Below are positions 44,323 through 52,106 of a stretch of DNA of 64,000 nucleotides, in pieces. Made by a program: the position numbers and the translations under genes. A model generated the notes under the pieces. That model worked only from the letters and a program-made list of their open reading frames with translations, did not search any database and had not been told where the DNA came from. Origin of the DNA: Achromobacter deleyi (GTDB lineage Bacteria; Pseudomonadota; Gammaproteobacteria; Burkholderiales; Burkholderiaceae_B); the NCBI RefSeq assembly GCF_016127315.1, contig NZ_CP065997.1, forward strand, positions 558,001-622,000, given 5' to 3'. Position 1 is the first letter of the stretch, and the number at the start of each line of letters is the position of its first letter.

Positions 44323-45722
44323 GGCGCCAGCTCCGTCGCGCCCAGCCGTACCTGCAGGCGGTAGACGGCCGCGGCCAGGGCGGCCTGCGAGTCGGCCCGG
44401 GCATATTGGTTCTGCGCCAGTTCCCGGACGGCATTCAGCAGGTCGATCCAGGTCTTGCGCCCGGCGGTGAACTGCCGGGAATAGGAGTCGAGCACGTGTT
44501 GCGAACCGGTGACCGCGCTTTGCAGCGCCGCCAGCTGATTCTCGGCCGCCGCGATCTGGTCGATGTCGCCCAGCATCGCCTCGCGCTGTTCGAGCCAGGC
44601 CGCATCCACGGCCATGGCCGCAGCCGACACCCGCTCGCGCAACGCGTCGGCCTCGACACCGGTCGAGAACCCCGCGCCCGGCGTGTAGCGCACGCCCACG
44701 AACACCGAGGTGCCGCGGTCGGTGCCGGCGCCGGGGTAGGCGTCTCCCAGTGGCCTGTTGACCCGCACGTAGGCCGTCGGCCAACGCTGCGCCCGCTTGG
44801 CGTCGAGCTGGGCCCGCATGGCGGCGACATCTCCCTGGGCCATCTTCACGGCCGCGCTATCCCAGGCCTGGGCGCCAATGTCCCGCGACAGCAAGCCGAC
44901 CGAGGCCGCCTTGACCGATTGCGCATCGGGCCATGCGGCCAGCCTGTCGGCCGACTGGTCCAGCCCGGGCACCCCCGACAACTGCTCGATCCGTTGCGCG
45001 GCCAGCCGCAGGGCGGAACGGGCCGTTGTCAGGTCAACCTCGGTCTGCCGCAGGCGCGACAGCGCCAATTCGATGTCGACGGCCGGCGAAGCCTCGGCCG
45101 CCACCCGGCGGCGCATCTGCGCCTCGTAGCCACGCAAACGCGTCATGGTTGACTGGGAAATGGCGATCCTGTCGCGCGCACTGATCAGGGACTGCCAGGC
45201 GCCGATGACCTGCAGCGCCAGTTGCTGGCGCTGCCAGGCGACCCGCGCCTCGCTCTTGTCCACGTCGGCGCGCGCCCGGTCGATGTTGGCATTGATCTGC
45301 CCGCCATCCCACAGCGTCTGCTCGAGCTGGGCGCCGCGCGAGGCGGGCGCGTTGACGGACGTCGAATGCGATTCCATGACCAGGGACGCCGAGGGCCACC
45401 AGCGGCGCCGGGCGGCATCGACATCGACCCTGGCGGCGCCCAGCTCCTGCATCGCGCCCCGCGCCAGCGGATGGCCGCTCATTGCCGCATCCACCAATGC
45501 CTGCAGCGTAACCGGCGCCCCTGGCGGGAGGACGGCCCCGGCCGCCGCGATGGTCGGCGCCGGCCGTCCGCCGGGCGCCGACGCCTTGGCGGCGCCGGGA
45601 CCCGCCAACAACGCAAGCCCCAAGAAGGCGCTGGCACACCAACGCGGCAACGCAAGCCGCCCCGGCGTGAACATTCGCCGTCCGGACCCGTCCGGGCCCG
45701 GCTTCAACATCAGTGCAGACAT
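44319..45722 (-). CDS. TolC-family outer-membrane channel protein
   Basis: A 467-residue protein of the type I secretion outer-membrane efflux family. A signal peptide region lies at about 17-48 (LALPRWCASAFLGLALLAGP), followed by two internally repeated OEP domains (VTLQALVDAAMSGHPLARGA, GAQLEQTLWDGG, then GYEAQMRRRVAAEASPAVDI). The C-terminal half has GVEADALRERVSAAAMAVDA and FTAGRKTWIDLLNAVRELAQ, typical of LapE/AggA-type channels. It is first in the adhesin cluster. Start is uncertain: ATG 45722, 45710 or 45674 all fit, with weak ribosome-binding sites. Confidence 0.93.
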   Translation of the reverse strand: MSALMLKPGPDGSGRRMFTPGRLALPRWCASAFLGLALLAGPGAAKASAPGGRPAPTIAAAGAVLPPGAPVTLQALVDAAMSGHPLARGAMQELGAARVDVDAARRRWWPSASLVMESHSTSVNAPASRGAQLEQTLWDGGQINANIDRARADVDKSEARVAWQRQQLALQVIGAWQSLISARDRIAISQSTMTRLRGYEAQMRRRVAAEASPAVDIELALSRLRQTEVDLTTARSALRLAAQRIEQLSGVPGLDQSADRLAAWPDAQSVKAASVGLLSRDIGAQAWDSAAVKMAQGDVAAMRAQLDAKRAQRWPTAYVRVNRPLGDAYPGAGTDRGTSVFVGVRYTPGAGFSTGVEADALRERVSAAAMAVDAAWLEQREAMLGDIDQIAAAENQLAALQSAVTGSQHVLDSYSRQFTAGRKTWIDLLNAVRELAQNQYARADSQAALAAAVYRLQVRLGATELAP

Positions 45723-46545
45723 AACTTATCCGAATCAACTTCAACTGCAACAATCACCGCGCATCGATGCCTGTGCTATCCGGCATTTCAACCGGTTCAC
45801 ATTTTCACGCCGCCGTTCCGCATTATTTCGACAACGAAAACGATTAACTTTTAAATCACCACTTGGATTCAAAGATAATGCGATGGATATATGCGAACTC
45901 CGCCGCGGAAATTCAGGCGCAAGCCGTCCCGCGTCCGACCGCATTACGGGTGGACGAAGAGCATTTTGATGACTTAATTAGAGCACTCGCGACGTGCGCA
46001 CCAGGTGCGGCGCCATAGGAATTAATTTTCTCGAAGACCCACTTCGCAGCCAGCCTTTGAGAGAAAGACGAGGGCAAAAGAACCCGTCTACGCTTGATTT
46101 AATAAAAATTATTGCGCAAAACCGGATTAATAAATCGCATAAATACTTATAAAACAGTAAGACTGTCTTATATTTCTCATAGCACCCGCCGCACACCCCG
46201 GCTCGCTTTCGACGCCGATTCATCCCACCTGATGCGAAGACGCGCGGATATATATTTTGAATATCAAAAACCGCTTTCTTTCATGATGCGGATTCATCCA
46301 ATGTCGCCCGGGGCTGCGCGTCGGATATCACGATAACGCGCCGAGTCAACGCCTCGTGGATGCGCAGGGGCGCGATGCGCCAACGCGGTCTGTGCATGAC
46401 GACACGCTCGAAGGATTCCGCGAGGCTGGCGGTTTGCCGGCAATGGCCGGTCTCGGCTCGAACGCGGCATCCATTTTTGCCCGGACGCCGCGCCCTCCCC
46501 CGCCGCACGGAAACATTCCAGGCGGACGAGAACATTCCCGGCAGA
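45723..46545. other. AT-rich intergenic region upstream of the adhesin operon
   Basis: About 0.8 kb between the tolC-like start and the tRNA-Lys terminator. From about 45740 to 46330 it is markedly AT-rich compared with its surroundings. Frames up to 95 codons exist but none shows a convincing domain, start signal or codon pattern. It contains TAAGACTGTCTTA (46158-46170), a 13-bp palindrome with 6-bp arms, like a response-regulator site. It most likely holds the long regulatory region of the adhesin operon, perhaps silenced by an H-NS-type protein; a decayed gene is possible. Confidence 0.6.
46158..46170. promoter_or_regulatory. Palindromic site in the AT-rich region
   Basis: TAAGACTGTCTTA is a perfect palindrome with 6-bp arms around one base, embedded in AT-rich DNA about 440 bp upstream of the tolC-like start. 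Its arrangement resembles LuxR/NarL-type response-regulator sites. The binder is unknown. Confidence 0.35.
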
Positions 46546-46547
46546 CG

Positions 46548-46580
46548 AAAAAAAAGCACCGCGATCACTCGCAGGTGCTT
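46548..46580 (-). terminator. Terminator after tRNA-Lys(UUU)
   Basis: On the minus strand AAGCACC pairs with GGTGCTT around a GCGAGTGATCGC loop-stem and is followed by eight T (46548-46555). It separates the tRNA transcript from the adhesin region. Confidence 0.88.
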
Positions 46581-46613
46581 GATTCTCTTACCGCCTTCGT
46601 GAAAAGGCAGGGG

Positions 46614-46689
46614 TGGTGGGCTGAGCGAGACTCGAACTCGCGACCAACGGATTAAAAGTCCGCTGCTCTACCGACTGAGCTATCAGCCC
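46614..46689 (-). tRNA. tRNA-Lys (anticodon TTT)
   Basis: A 76-nt cloverleaf on the minus strand. The acceptor GGGCTGA pairs with TCAGCCC, the D arm is AGCTCAGTCGGTAGAGC, the anticodon loop CTTTTAA gives TTT, the T arm has GTTCGAGTC, and CCA is encoded (46614-46616). It shares most of its anticodon arm with the CUU isoacceptor at 9888-9963. Its 3' end faces the AT-rich region and adhesin cluster. Confidence 0.97.
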
Positions 46690-46837
46690 GACCGAAGCCC
46701 GAAATTATGGCTGATTTCGAAGGCCTTGTCAAAAAATAGGCGCATCCGCGCGTCGGCGCTACAACAGCACCGCGTCAGTGCCGCCCCCTCCGCGGCCCCG
46801 CCCCTCTGCCAGGTCGCCGGAACCGGCCGCCCAAAGC

Positions 46838-46863
46838 AGGACGGCCGCTCGGGCGGCCGTCCT
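46838..46863 (-). terminator. Probable terminator of the metNIQ operon
   Basis: A 10-bp perfect stem (AGGACGGCCG with CGGCCGTCCT) lies 22 bp after the metQ stop on the minus strand. The following T-tract is short (GCTTTGGG), so termination may be partial. Confidence 0.55.
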
Positions 46864-46885
46864 CATCGGGGGGAGCGTTCCTGGA

Positions 46886-47683
46886 TTACCAGGCGGCCAC
46901 CACCGCGCCCTTGAACTTGGTCTCGATGAACTGCTTCACGGCCGGGCTGTGATAGATGCTGACCAGCTTGGCGAACTCGGGACGGTCCTTGTCCTTTTCA
47001 CGCACCACCAGCACGTTGGCGTACGGCGAGTTGGGCGATTCCTGGGCGATGGCGTCGGTGGCCGGGTTCAGGCCCGCTTCCAGCGCGAAGTTGGTGTTCA
47101 CGGCCGAAGCGTCGGTGTCGTCCAGCGAACGCGGCAGCTGGGCGGCGTCCAGTTCGATGAAGCGCAGCTTCTTCGGGTTCTCGATGACGTCGATCGGGGT
47201 GGCCTTCAGACCGGCTTCCGGACGCAGCTTGATCAGGCCGTTGGCCTGCAGCAGCAACAGCGCGCGGCCGCCGTTGGTGGGATCGTTGGGCAGCGCGATG
47301 CGGGCGCCGTCCTTCAGGTCGGCCAGCGACTTGATCTTCTTGCTGTAGATGCCGATCGGGAAGATCACGGTCTTGGCGATGCTGACCAGCTTGTAGCCGC
47401 GGTCGGCGTTGGCGTTGTCCAGGTACGGCTGGTGCTGGTAGCTGTTGACGTCCAGGTCGCCCGCAGCCAGCGCGACGTTGGGCTGCACGTAGTCGGTGAA
47501 CTCGATCACCTGGATGTTCAGGCCCTGCTTGGCGGCTTCCTGCTTGACCACGTCGAAGATCTGGGCGTGCGGGCCGGCCGTGACGCCGACCTTCAGCGGC
47601 TTGTCCTGGGCCAGCGCGGGCTGGGCGAATACGGCGGCGCCGAGGGCGAACGCGGCCAGCGACTTCAAAACCTTGATGCTCAT
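46886..47683 (-). CDS. metQ: Methionine ABC transporter substrate-binding protein
   Basis: A 265-residue periplasmic binding protein of the NLPA/MetQ family (KPLKVGVTAGPHAQIFDVVK, VEFTDYVQPN-like segment, DVNSYQHQPYL, NDPTNGGRALLLLQ, ESPNSPYANVLVVRE). Residues 1-25 are a signal peptide ending AQPALAQ. No lipobox Cys is present, unlike many MetQ proteins, so it should be soluble in the periplasm. ATG 47683 was chosen for the signal peptide and GGGAA upstream. It is last in metNIQ, 53 bp after metI. It captures L- or D-methionine. Confidence 0.95.
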   Translation of the reverse strand: MSIKVLKSLAAFALGAAVFAQPALAQDKPLKVGVTAGPHAQIFDVVKQEAAKQGLNIQVIEFTDYVQPNVALAAGDLDVNSYQHQPYLDNANADRGYKLVSIAKTVIFPIGIYSKKIKSLADLKDGARIALPNDPTNGGRALLLLQANGLIKLRPEAGLKATPIDVIENPKKLRFIELDAAQLPRSLDDTDASAVNTNFALEAGLNPATDAIAQESPNSPYANVLVVREKDKDRPEFAKLVSIYHSPAVKQFIETKFKGAVVAAW

Positions 47684-47736
47684 GTTGCGAATTTCCCGAA
47701 TGTCGGAAGAAGGAGAAGAATGAGGAAAGCCTGTGT

Positions 47737-48390
47737 TCAACGATGCGAGATGCGGCGCACGTAGCGGTCGCCCAGGCTCTGGATCAGTTGCACCAGCACG
47801 ATCAGCACGATGACCACGGCGGCCATCACGTCGGACTGGAAGCGCTGGTAGCCGTAGCGGATCGCCAGGTCGCCCAGGCCGCCGCCGCCGATGGCGCCGG
47901 CCATGGCCGAGTAGCCGATCAGGCTGACCACGGTGACGATGGTGGCGGCGATCAGGCCGGGCAGCGCCTCGGGCAGCAGCACCTTCATGATGATCTGCAT
48001 CGGCGACGCGCCCATGGCGCGCGCGGCGGTGATCAGGCCCGGATCGACTTCGCGCATGGCGTTCTCGGCGATGCGCGCCATGAACGGAATCGCGGCCACC
48101 GACAGCGGCACGATGGCGGCGGTGGTGCCGATCGAGGTCTGCGCCACCAGGCGCGTGAACGGAATGATGGCGACCATCAGGATCACGAACGGCACCGAAC
48201 GGGTGGCGTTGATGACCGCGCCCAGCGCGTGGTTGACGGGCTGGTTCTCCAGCATGTTGCCGCGCGCGGTGACGGTCAGGATCACGCCCAGCGGAATGCC
48301 GACCAGCACCGCGATGGCGCTGGCCACGCCCACCATCAGCAGGGTGTCAAGCAGCGACGTAATAAGCAGGTCGATCAGTTGCGGGCTCAT
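47737..48390 (-). CDS. metI: Methionine ABC transporter permease
   Basis: A 217-residue inner-membrane permease with five TM helices and the EAA-type loop (AARAMGASPMQIIMKVLLPE). It starts at ATG 48390, matching the usual family N-terminus (MSPQLIDLLITSLLDTL), and overlaps metN by 44 bp. A GTG at 48417 is possible but adds non-conserved residues. It pairs with MetN to import methionine delivered by MetQ. Confidence 0.95.
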   Translation of the reverse strand: MSPQLIDLLITSLLDTLLMVGVASAIAVLVGIPLGVILTVTARGNMLENQPVNHALGAVINATRSVPFVILMVAIIPFTRLVAQTSIGTTAAIVPLSVAAIPFMARIAENAMREVDPGLITAARAMGASPMQIIMKVLLPEALPGLIAATIVTVVSLIGYSAMAGAIGGGGLGDLAIRYGYQRFQSDVMAAVVIVLIVLVQLIQSLGDRYVRRISHR

Positions 48391-49435
48391 GAGCAATTTC
48401 TTCAACGGTGATGTCACGGGCGGTCAACGCGGCGATGGCGTCCTTGACCGCGGCGGGCGCGCCTTGGGCCAGCACGAACATCGTGCCGACGGCCACGCCC
48501 TGGATGTCTTCGACGCGCGCCTGCACCAGGCCGACGTCCAGCGAATACTGCGTCGACAGGTCGGACAGGAACGAGCCCGACGCGTCGGTGCCGGTCAGCG
48601 ACAGGCGCAGCAGGCGCACGGCCTGGCCCGGCTTGGCGGCGGCCAGCGTCTCGATGCGCTGCTTGACGGCGGCCAGCGTGGCGTCGGTCAGGTCCGACGC
48701 GGTCGCGGCCGACACCATGGCGCGGGTCACTTCGTGGCGCGGCTGCGCGAACACTTCGCGCGTGCTGCCCATCTCGACCACTTCGCCCTGCGACAGCACG
48801 GCCACGCGGTCGCAGACCTCGCGCACCACTTCCATCTGGTGCGTGATCATGACCACGGTGACGCCGGTCTTGCGGTTGATGTCGCGCAGCAGCGCCAGGA
48901 TGTTGTGGGTGGTCTCGGGATCGAGCGCGGACGTGGCTTCGTCGCTGAGCAGCACGTCCGGATTGTTGGCCAGGGCGCGCGCGATGCCGACGCGCTGCTT
49001 CTGGCCGCCACTGATCTGGCTGGGATAACGGTCGCGCAGGTGCTCCAGGCCCACCAGCGCCAGCAGGCGCTCGACGCGGGCCGGGATCTCGCTCTTGGCG
49101 ACGCCGGCGATTTCCAGTGGCAGCGCCACGTTGCCGTACACCGTGCGGCGCGACAGCAGGTTGAAGCCCTGGAACACCATGCCGATGCGGCGGCGCTGGG
49201 CGCGCAGTTGCGCCTCGTTCAAGCCGGTCAGCGCCTGGCCGCCAATGGCGATGGAGCCCTCGTTGGGACGCTCCAGCAGGTTGATGCACTGGACCAGCGT
49301 GCTTTTACCGGCCCCGCTGGGGCCGATGATGCCGAAGACCTCGCCCTGCTGGATGTGCAGGTTGATGCCACGCAGCGCCTGGAACTGGCCGTGCGGCGTG
49401 GCGTAGGTCTTGGATAGGTTCTCGATCTGAATCAT
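48347..49435 (-). CDS. metN: Methionine ABC transporter ATP-binding protein
   Basis: A 362-residue ATPase. Walker A is GPSGAGKST, the signature ISGGQKQR, Walker B VLLSDEATSALD and the switch His is in MITHQMEVV. The C-terminal 80 residues form the NIL domain, which in MetN binds methionine and inhibits transport at high internal concentration. First gene of the metNIQ operon; an inverted repeat lies 21 bp upstream of its ATG. Confidence 0.96.
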   Translation of the reverse strand: MIQIENLSKTYATPHGQFQALRGINLHIQQGEVFGIIGPSGAGKSTLVQCINLLERPNEGSIAIGGQALTGLNEAQLRAQRRRIGMVFQGFNLLSRRTVYGNVALPLEIAGVAKSEIPARVERLLALVGLEHLRDRYPSQISGGQKQRVGIARALANNPDVLLSDEATSALDPETTHNILALLRDINRKTGVTVVMITHQMEVVREVCDRVAVLSQGEVVEMGSTREVFAQPRHEVTRAMVSAATASDLTDATLAAVKQRIETLAAAKPGQAVRLLRLSLTGTDASGSFLSDLSTQYSLDVGLVQARVEDIQGVAVGTMFVLAQGAPAAVKDAIAALTARDITVEEIAHEPATDRPAYYVAA

Positions 49436-49455
49436 GGCAAGCGATTTTGTATCTT

Positions 49456-49472
49456 TTCTCTTCTAAAGAGAA
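49456..49472. promoter_or_regulatory. Inverted repeat in the metN leader
   Basis: TTCTCTT (49456-49462) and AAGAGAA (49466-49472) form perfect 7-bp arms around CTA, 21 bp before the metN start codon. It may be an operator for a methionine or homocysteine regulator or a leader hairpin. No known SAM-riboswitch core could be recognised nearby. Confidence 0.45.
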
Positions 49473-49533
49473 CGACCGTTTTTTCCATTTTTAATAACTG
49501 ACAGTAATATAGAATACGTCCACGCAAAGACGT

Positions 49534-49575
49534 AAAGGGCAGTCGGGAAGGAAAGCCTTCCTGACTGCCCTTTTT
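49534..49575. terminator. Long hairpin between metN and the GH31 gene
   Basis: An 18-bp stem with one G-T pair (AAAGGGCAGTCGGGAAGG, 49534-49551, with 49556-49573) and a 4-base loop. The T-run of five is on the plus strand, but the upstream gene is on the minus strand, where the stem is followed only by TTTACG. It probably ends the GH31 transcript and could act in both directions. Confidence 0.7.
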
Positions 49576-49608
49576 GCATCGGAGGCCGGAGGACCGGCCC
49601 CGCCAGGC

Positions 49609-51834
49609 TCAACGAGCGCGGGAGATACGGACCTCGGCGCCGCGGCGCTTGACCTCCAGGCCTTCCGACGGCGAAATGCGCAGGCCTTCCAGCCCCTTGA
49701 TGTAGCTGGAGCCCTGCATCTGCATGACGCGGATCTTGTTGCGCATGACCACCGGGTTGTGCACAGGCATGCCGAACATCCAGACTTCGTCGAGGATGCG
49801 GGCCGAATTGAATTCGCCCGTGTGCTGCGCCGCCGGGCCGAGACAGAGCATGTGCCCTTCGCGGCCGAATACCGGGAACTGGCCGTGGTCGCAGTCGATG
49901 GTCCAGGTGGTGCCGCCTTCGTAGCGGTGGCCGGTGTTCAGGTCCCACCAGGCTTCGCCCTTGGGCAGGTACACCCGCACCTGCTTGCCCGGCGCTGTGA
50001 TCGGCGCCACCAGCAGGGCCGGGCCCAGCAGGTATTGCAGATCCCATTCGTGGGCATGCGGATCGTTCGGGAACGACAGCGCCATGGAGCGCTGCACCGG
50101 CAGGCCGGTGCGCGCGGCATCCTCGATGGCGCCCAGCACATAGGGCACCAGGCGATAGCGCCATTGCATCCAGGTCTTGACCTGGGCCAGCGTCTCGTCG
50201 CCGAAGTCCCACGGCAGCAGGCCGTTCACGCCCTGGAACGAGAAGTTCGCCGAGAACACGCCGGCGGTCAGCCAGCGCAGGTACAGCTCGGGCGTCATGT
50301 CGGCGGTGCCGCGCGAACCGGTGCCGATGCCGTGCACCTGGACCGGCAGGCCCGAGGCGCCGATCGACAGCGCGGTGCGCAGGGTATGGCGCAGGCCGTC
50401 CCAGGTGTTGTCGACCTGCGGCCCCACCTGCCACGGCAGGCGCTGCGCGGCGGGGAACAGGTCGGTGCTGGGCACCACGCCTTCGGGCGGCACCTTCAGA
50501 CCGGCGACGGCGTCGAACAGCGCGCGGCGCACCAGCAGCGGATACATGCTGCGCAGCGCCGGGCCGGTCTCGCCATTGCGGGCGGTGACACCGTCGGGAA
50601 TGGCGATCTGGGCGTCGCAGGCCGGCGCGTCCAGGCCGTCCTCGACCAGTTGGCGATGGCGCTCGACCCACAGGTTGTAGATGTCGCGATAGGTCAGGTC
50701 CAGCAGGCCGTAGGGCTGGCCGGAGGTGGCCGCGATGCCGTCGAACACCTGCGCCGAGCCGTCTTCACGCGTCAGCAGCCAGCCGCGGTCTTCGAGTTCC
50801 TCGAACAGCGGGCTGGTCTTGATGACGCCGGGAAAGCCGGACGCCGCCACATGCACGTTGTGCTTGTGGAACAGCGCCAGCATCTGCTTGGCGTCGGGGA
50901 AGCGCTGGGCGTCCCATTCGAAAACGGTCTTGTCGGCCTGGAAGCCCCAGGCCGCCGGCTGCGCCAGGGTCACGGCGTCGACCGGGATCTGGTTCTCGCG
51001 CATGCGGCCCAGCAGGGCCACGGTCTGCGTCGGCATTTCGCCGCTGGCCTGCTGCAGCCACGCGCCCATCGCCCACAGCACGGGCTGGCCGGCGCGGCCG
51101 GTCAACGCGGTGTACTGATTGAGGATTTCGGCGGGCTCGCCGGCAAACAGGAACACGTCCAGCACCACGTCGTCGACACTGACGACGTAGGCCGAATCGG
51201 CCGGCGCCGTGCCGACCGCGTGCTCGACGCGGCGCATCGTGTTGACGTACAGCCCCCAGCCGCGCGGGCTCCATGCCAGCGGCAGGGCGCGATGCTCGGG
51301 ATCGTCGGAGACCACGGATTCTTCGCGGCGGTTCAGGTCGCCCGGGGTTTCGCCCAGGCCGTACACGCGCTCGTCCGGCAGCAGGGTGAAGCCTGCCGTC
51401 CAGACCGCGTCGTCGGCCTGGTCCAGCGCGTTGTGCCCGAATGCGGGCGTATGCGCGGAAACCTCGGACTCGAACACCCGCTCTTCATTGCGGTAGAGCG
51501 CAAAGCGCACCGGGTTGGATTGGAGCTCCAGGGCCACATCGCCCTGAGTGACGCGCCAACCGTCCCCACCTTCGCGCGGGGCGATGGCGGCCTCGCCCAC
51601 CGCCTCCTGGCGCGCGAGCAGCATCTCGGCCACGGCGCGCGCACGCGCGCCGGGCTTGTCATCGGTAAGGTGGTTCGCCTCGCCGCAGCGCAGGCGAAAC
51701 ACACCAGGCGCATGCGCCTCGACTACCAGGTGCAACCCATCGCCCGCGTCGAAATCGATGCGACTGGGGCGGGACGTCAGCAGCTCGATGGTGTCGAGCT
51801 GGGTAGTATGGGCAAAGTCGAACTTGGGCGGCAC
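49609..51834 (-). CDS. Divergent glycoside hydrolase family 31 protein
   Basis: A 741-residue protein with the GH31 layout: N-terminal beta-sandwich (GLGETPGDLNRRE-type loop), a TIM barrel (FEWDAQRFPDAKQMLALFHK) and C-terminal beta domains (LLGPALLVAPITAPGKQVRV). The nucleophile candidate is Asp407 in ACDAQIAIPDG, aligning by eye with KTDFGERIP of YicI. The canonical GD acid/base motif reads GPQVDNTWDGL (about 465-475), so the usual Asp is not at its place, and the later DIGGF motif is HGIGTG. It may be an altered or inactive glycosidase. GTG 51834 has GGGGGA upstream; no ATG fits. An inverted repeat lies upstream. Confidence 0.85.
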   Translation of the reverse strand: MPPKFDFAHTTQLDTIELLTSRPSRIDFDAGDGLHLVVEAHAPGVFRLRCGEANHLTDDKPGARARAVAEMLLARQEAVGEAAIAPREGGDGWRVTQGDVALELQSNPVRFALYRNEERVFESEVSAHTPAFGHNALDQADDAVWTAGFTLLPDERVYGLGETPGDLNRREESVVSDDPEHRALPLAWSPRGWGLYVNTMRRVEHAVGTAPADSAYVVSVDDVVLDVFLFAGEPAEILNQYTALTGRAGQPVLWAMGAWLQQASGEMPTQTVALLGRMRENQIPVDAVTLAQPAAWGFQADKTVFEWDAQRFPDAKQMLALFHKHNVHVAASGFPGVIKTSPLFEELEDRGWLLTREDGSAQVFDGIAATSGQPYGLLDLTYRDIYNLWVERHRQLVEDGLDAPACDAQIAIPDGVTARNGETGPALRSMYPLLVRRALFDAVAGLKVPPEGVVPSTDLFPAAQRLPWQVGPQVDNTWDGLRHTLRTALSIGASGLPVQVHGIGTGSRGTADMTPELYLRWLTAGVFSANFSFQGVNGLLPWDFGDETLAQVKTWMQWRYRLVPYVLGAIEDAARTGLPVQRSMALSFPNDPHAHEWDLQYLLGPALLVAPITAPGKQVRVYLPKGEAWWDLNTGHRYEGGTTWTIDCDHGQFPVFGREGHMLCLGPAAQHTGEFNSARILDEVWMFGMPVHNPVVMRNKIRVMQMQGSSYIKGLEGLRISPSEGLEVKRRGAEVRISRAR

Positions 51835-51916
51835 AGAGCATCCCCCGGCTTAAGCCAAAAACCATCAAAAGACGCTATTTTGACGGATTTGAGCTTTGAA
51901 ATAAACTCGGTCCCTC

Positions 51917-51941
51917 TTTTGGATGGCGATATCATCCAAAA
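51917..51941. promoter_or_regulatory. Inverted repeat upstream of the GH31 gene
   Basis: TTTTGGATG (51917-51925) and CATCCAAAA (51933-51941) form perfect 9-bp arms around GCGATAT, about 85 bp before the GH31 start. It is a candidate repressor operator, for example for a LacI- or GntR-type sugar regulator, which is not in the window. Confidence 0.5.
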
Positions 51942-52106
51942 AAAGGGGTCACAAAGCCCCCGACCGGCCTCCCGCGAGTCATCGCCAGAGCGCCCCCGGA
52001 ACACCAAATTTGCGCCCAACGCGGGCTTATTTGGCGCCAAATCCTGGCATTTGCCACAATTCTACGCCACCCCATTCCACCCCCGGCGCCCCTGCAGAAG
52101 TTTTTT

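Noticed and set aside
46281..46568. A 95-codon minus-strand frame in the AT-rich region with a response-regulator-like RRVIVISDAQP segment
   Set aside because: It overlaps the tRNA terminator, is Arg-rich, lacks a ribosome-binding site and has no receiver-domain continuation.
26120..46613. Classical integrative genomic island at tRNA-Lys(UUU)
   Set aside because: No integrase and no repeat of the tRNA 3' end were found near 26 kb, and the cluster genes have the same GC-rich character as the rest. Only the AT-rich upstream part looks unusual.
49436..49533. SAM riboswitch upstream of metN
   Set aside because: The 98 bases between metN and the hairpin lack recognisable SAM-riboswitch core elements; only a short inverted repeat is present.
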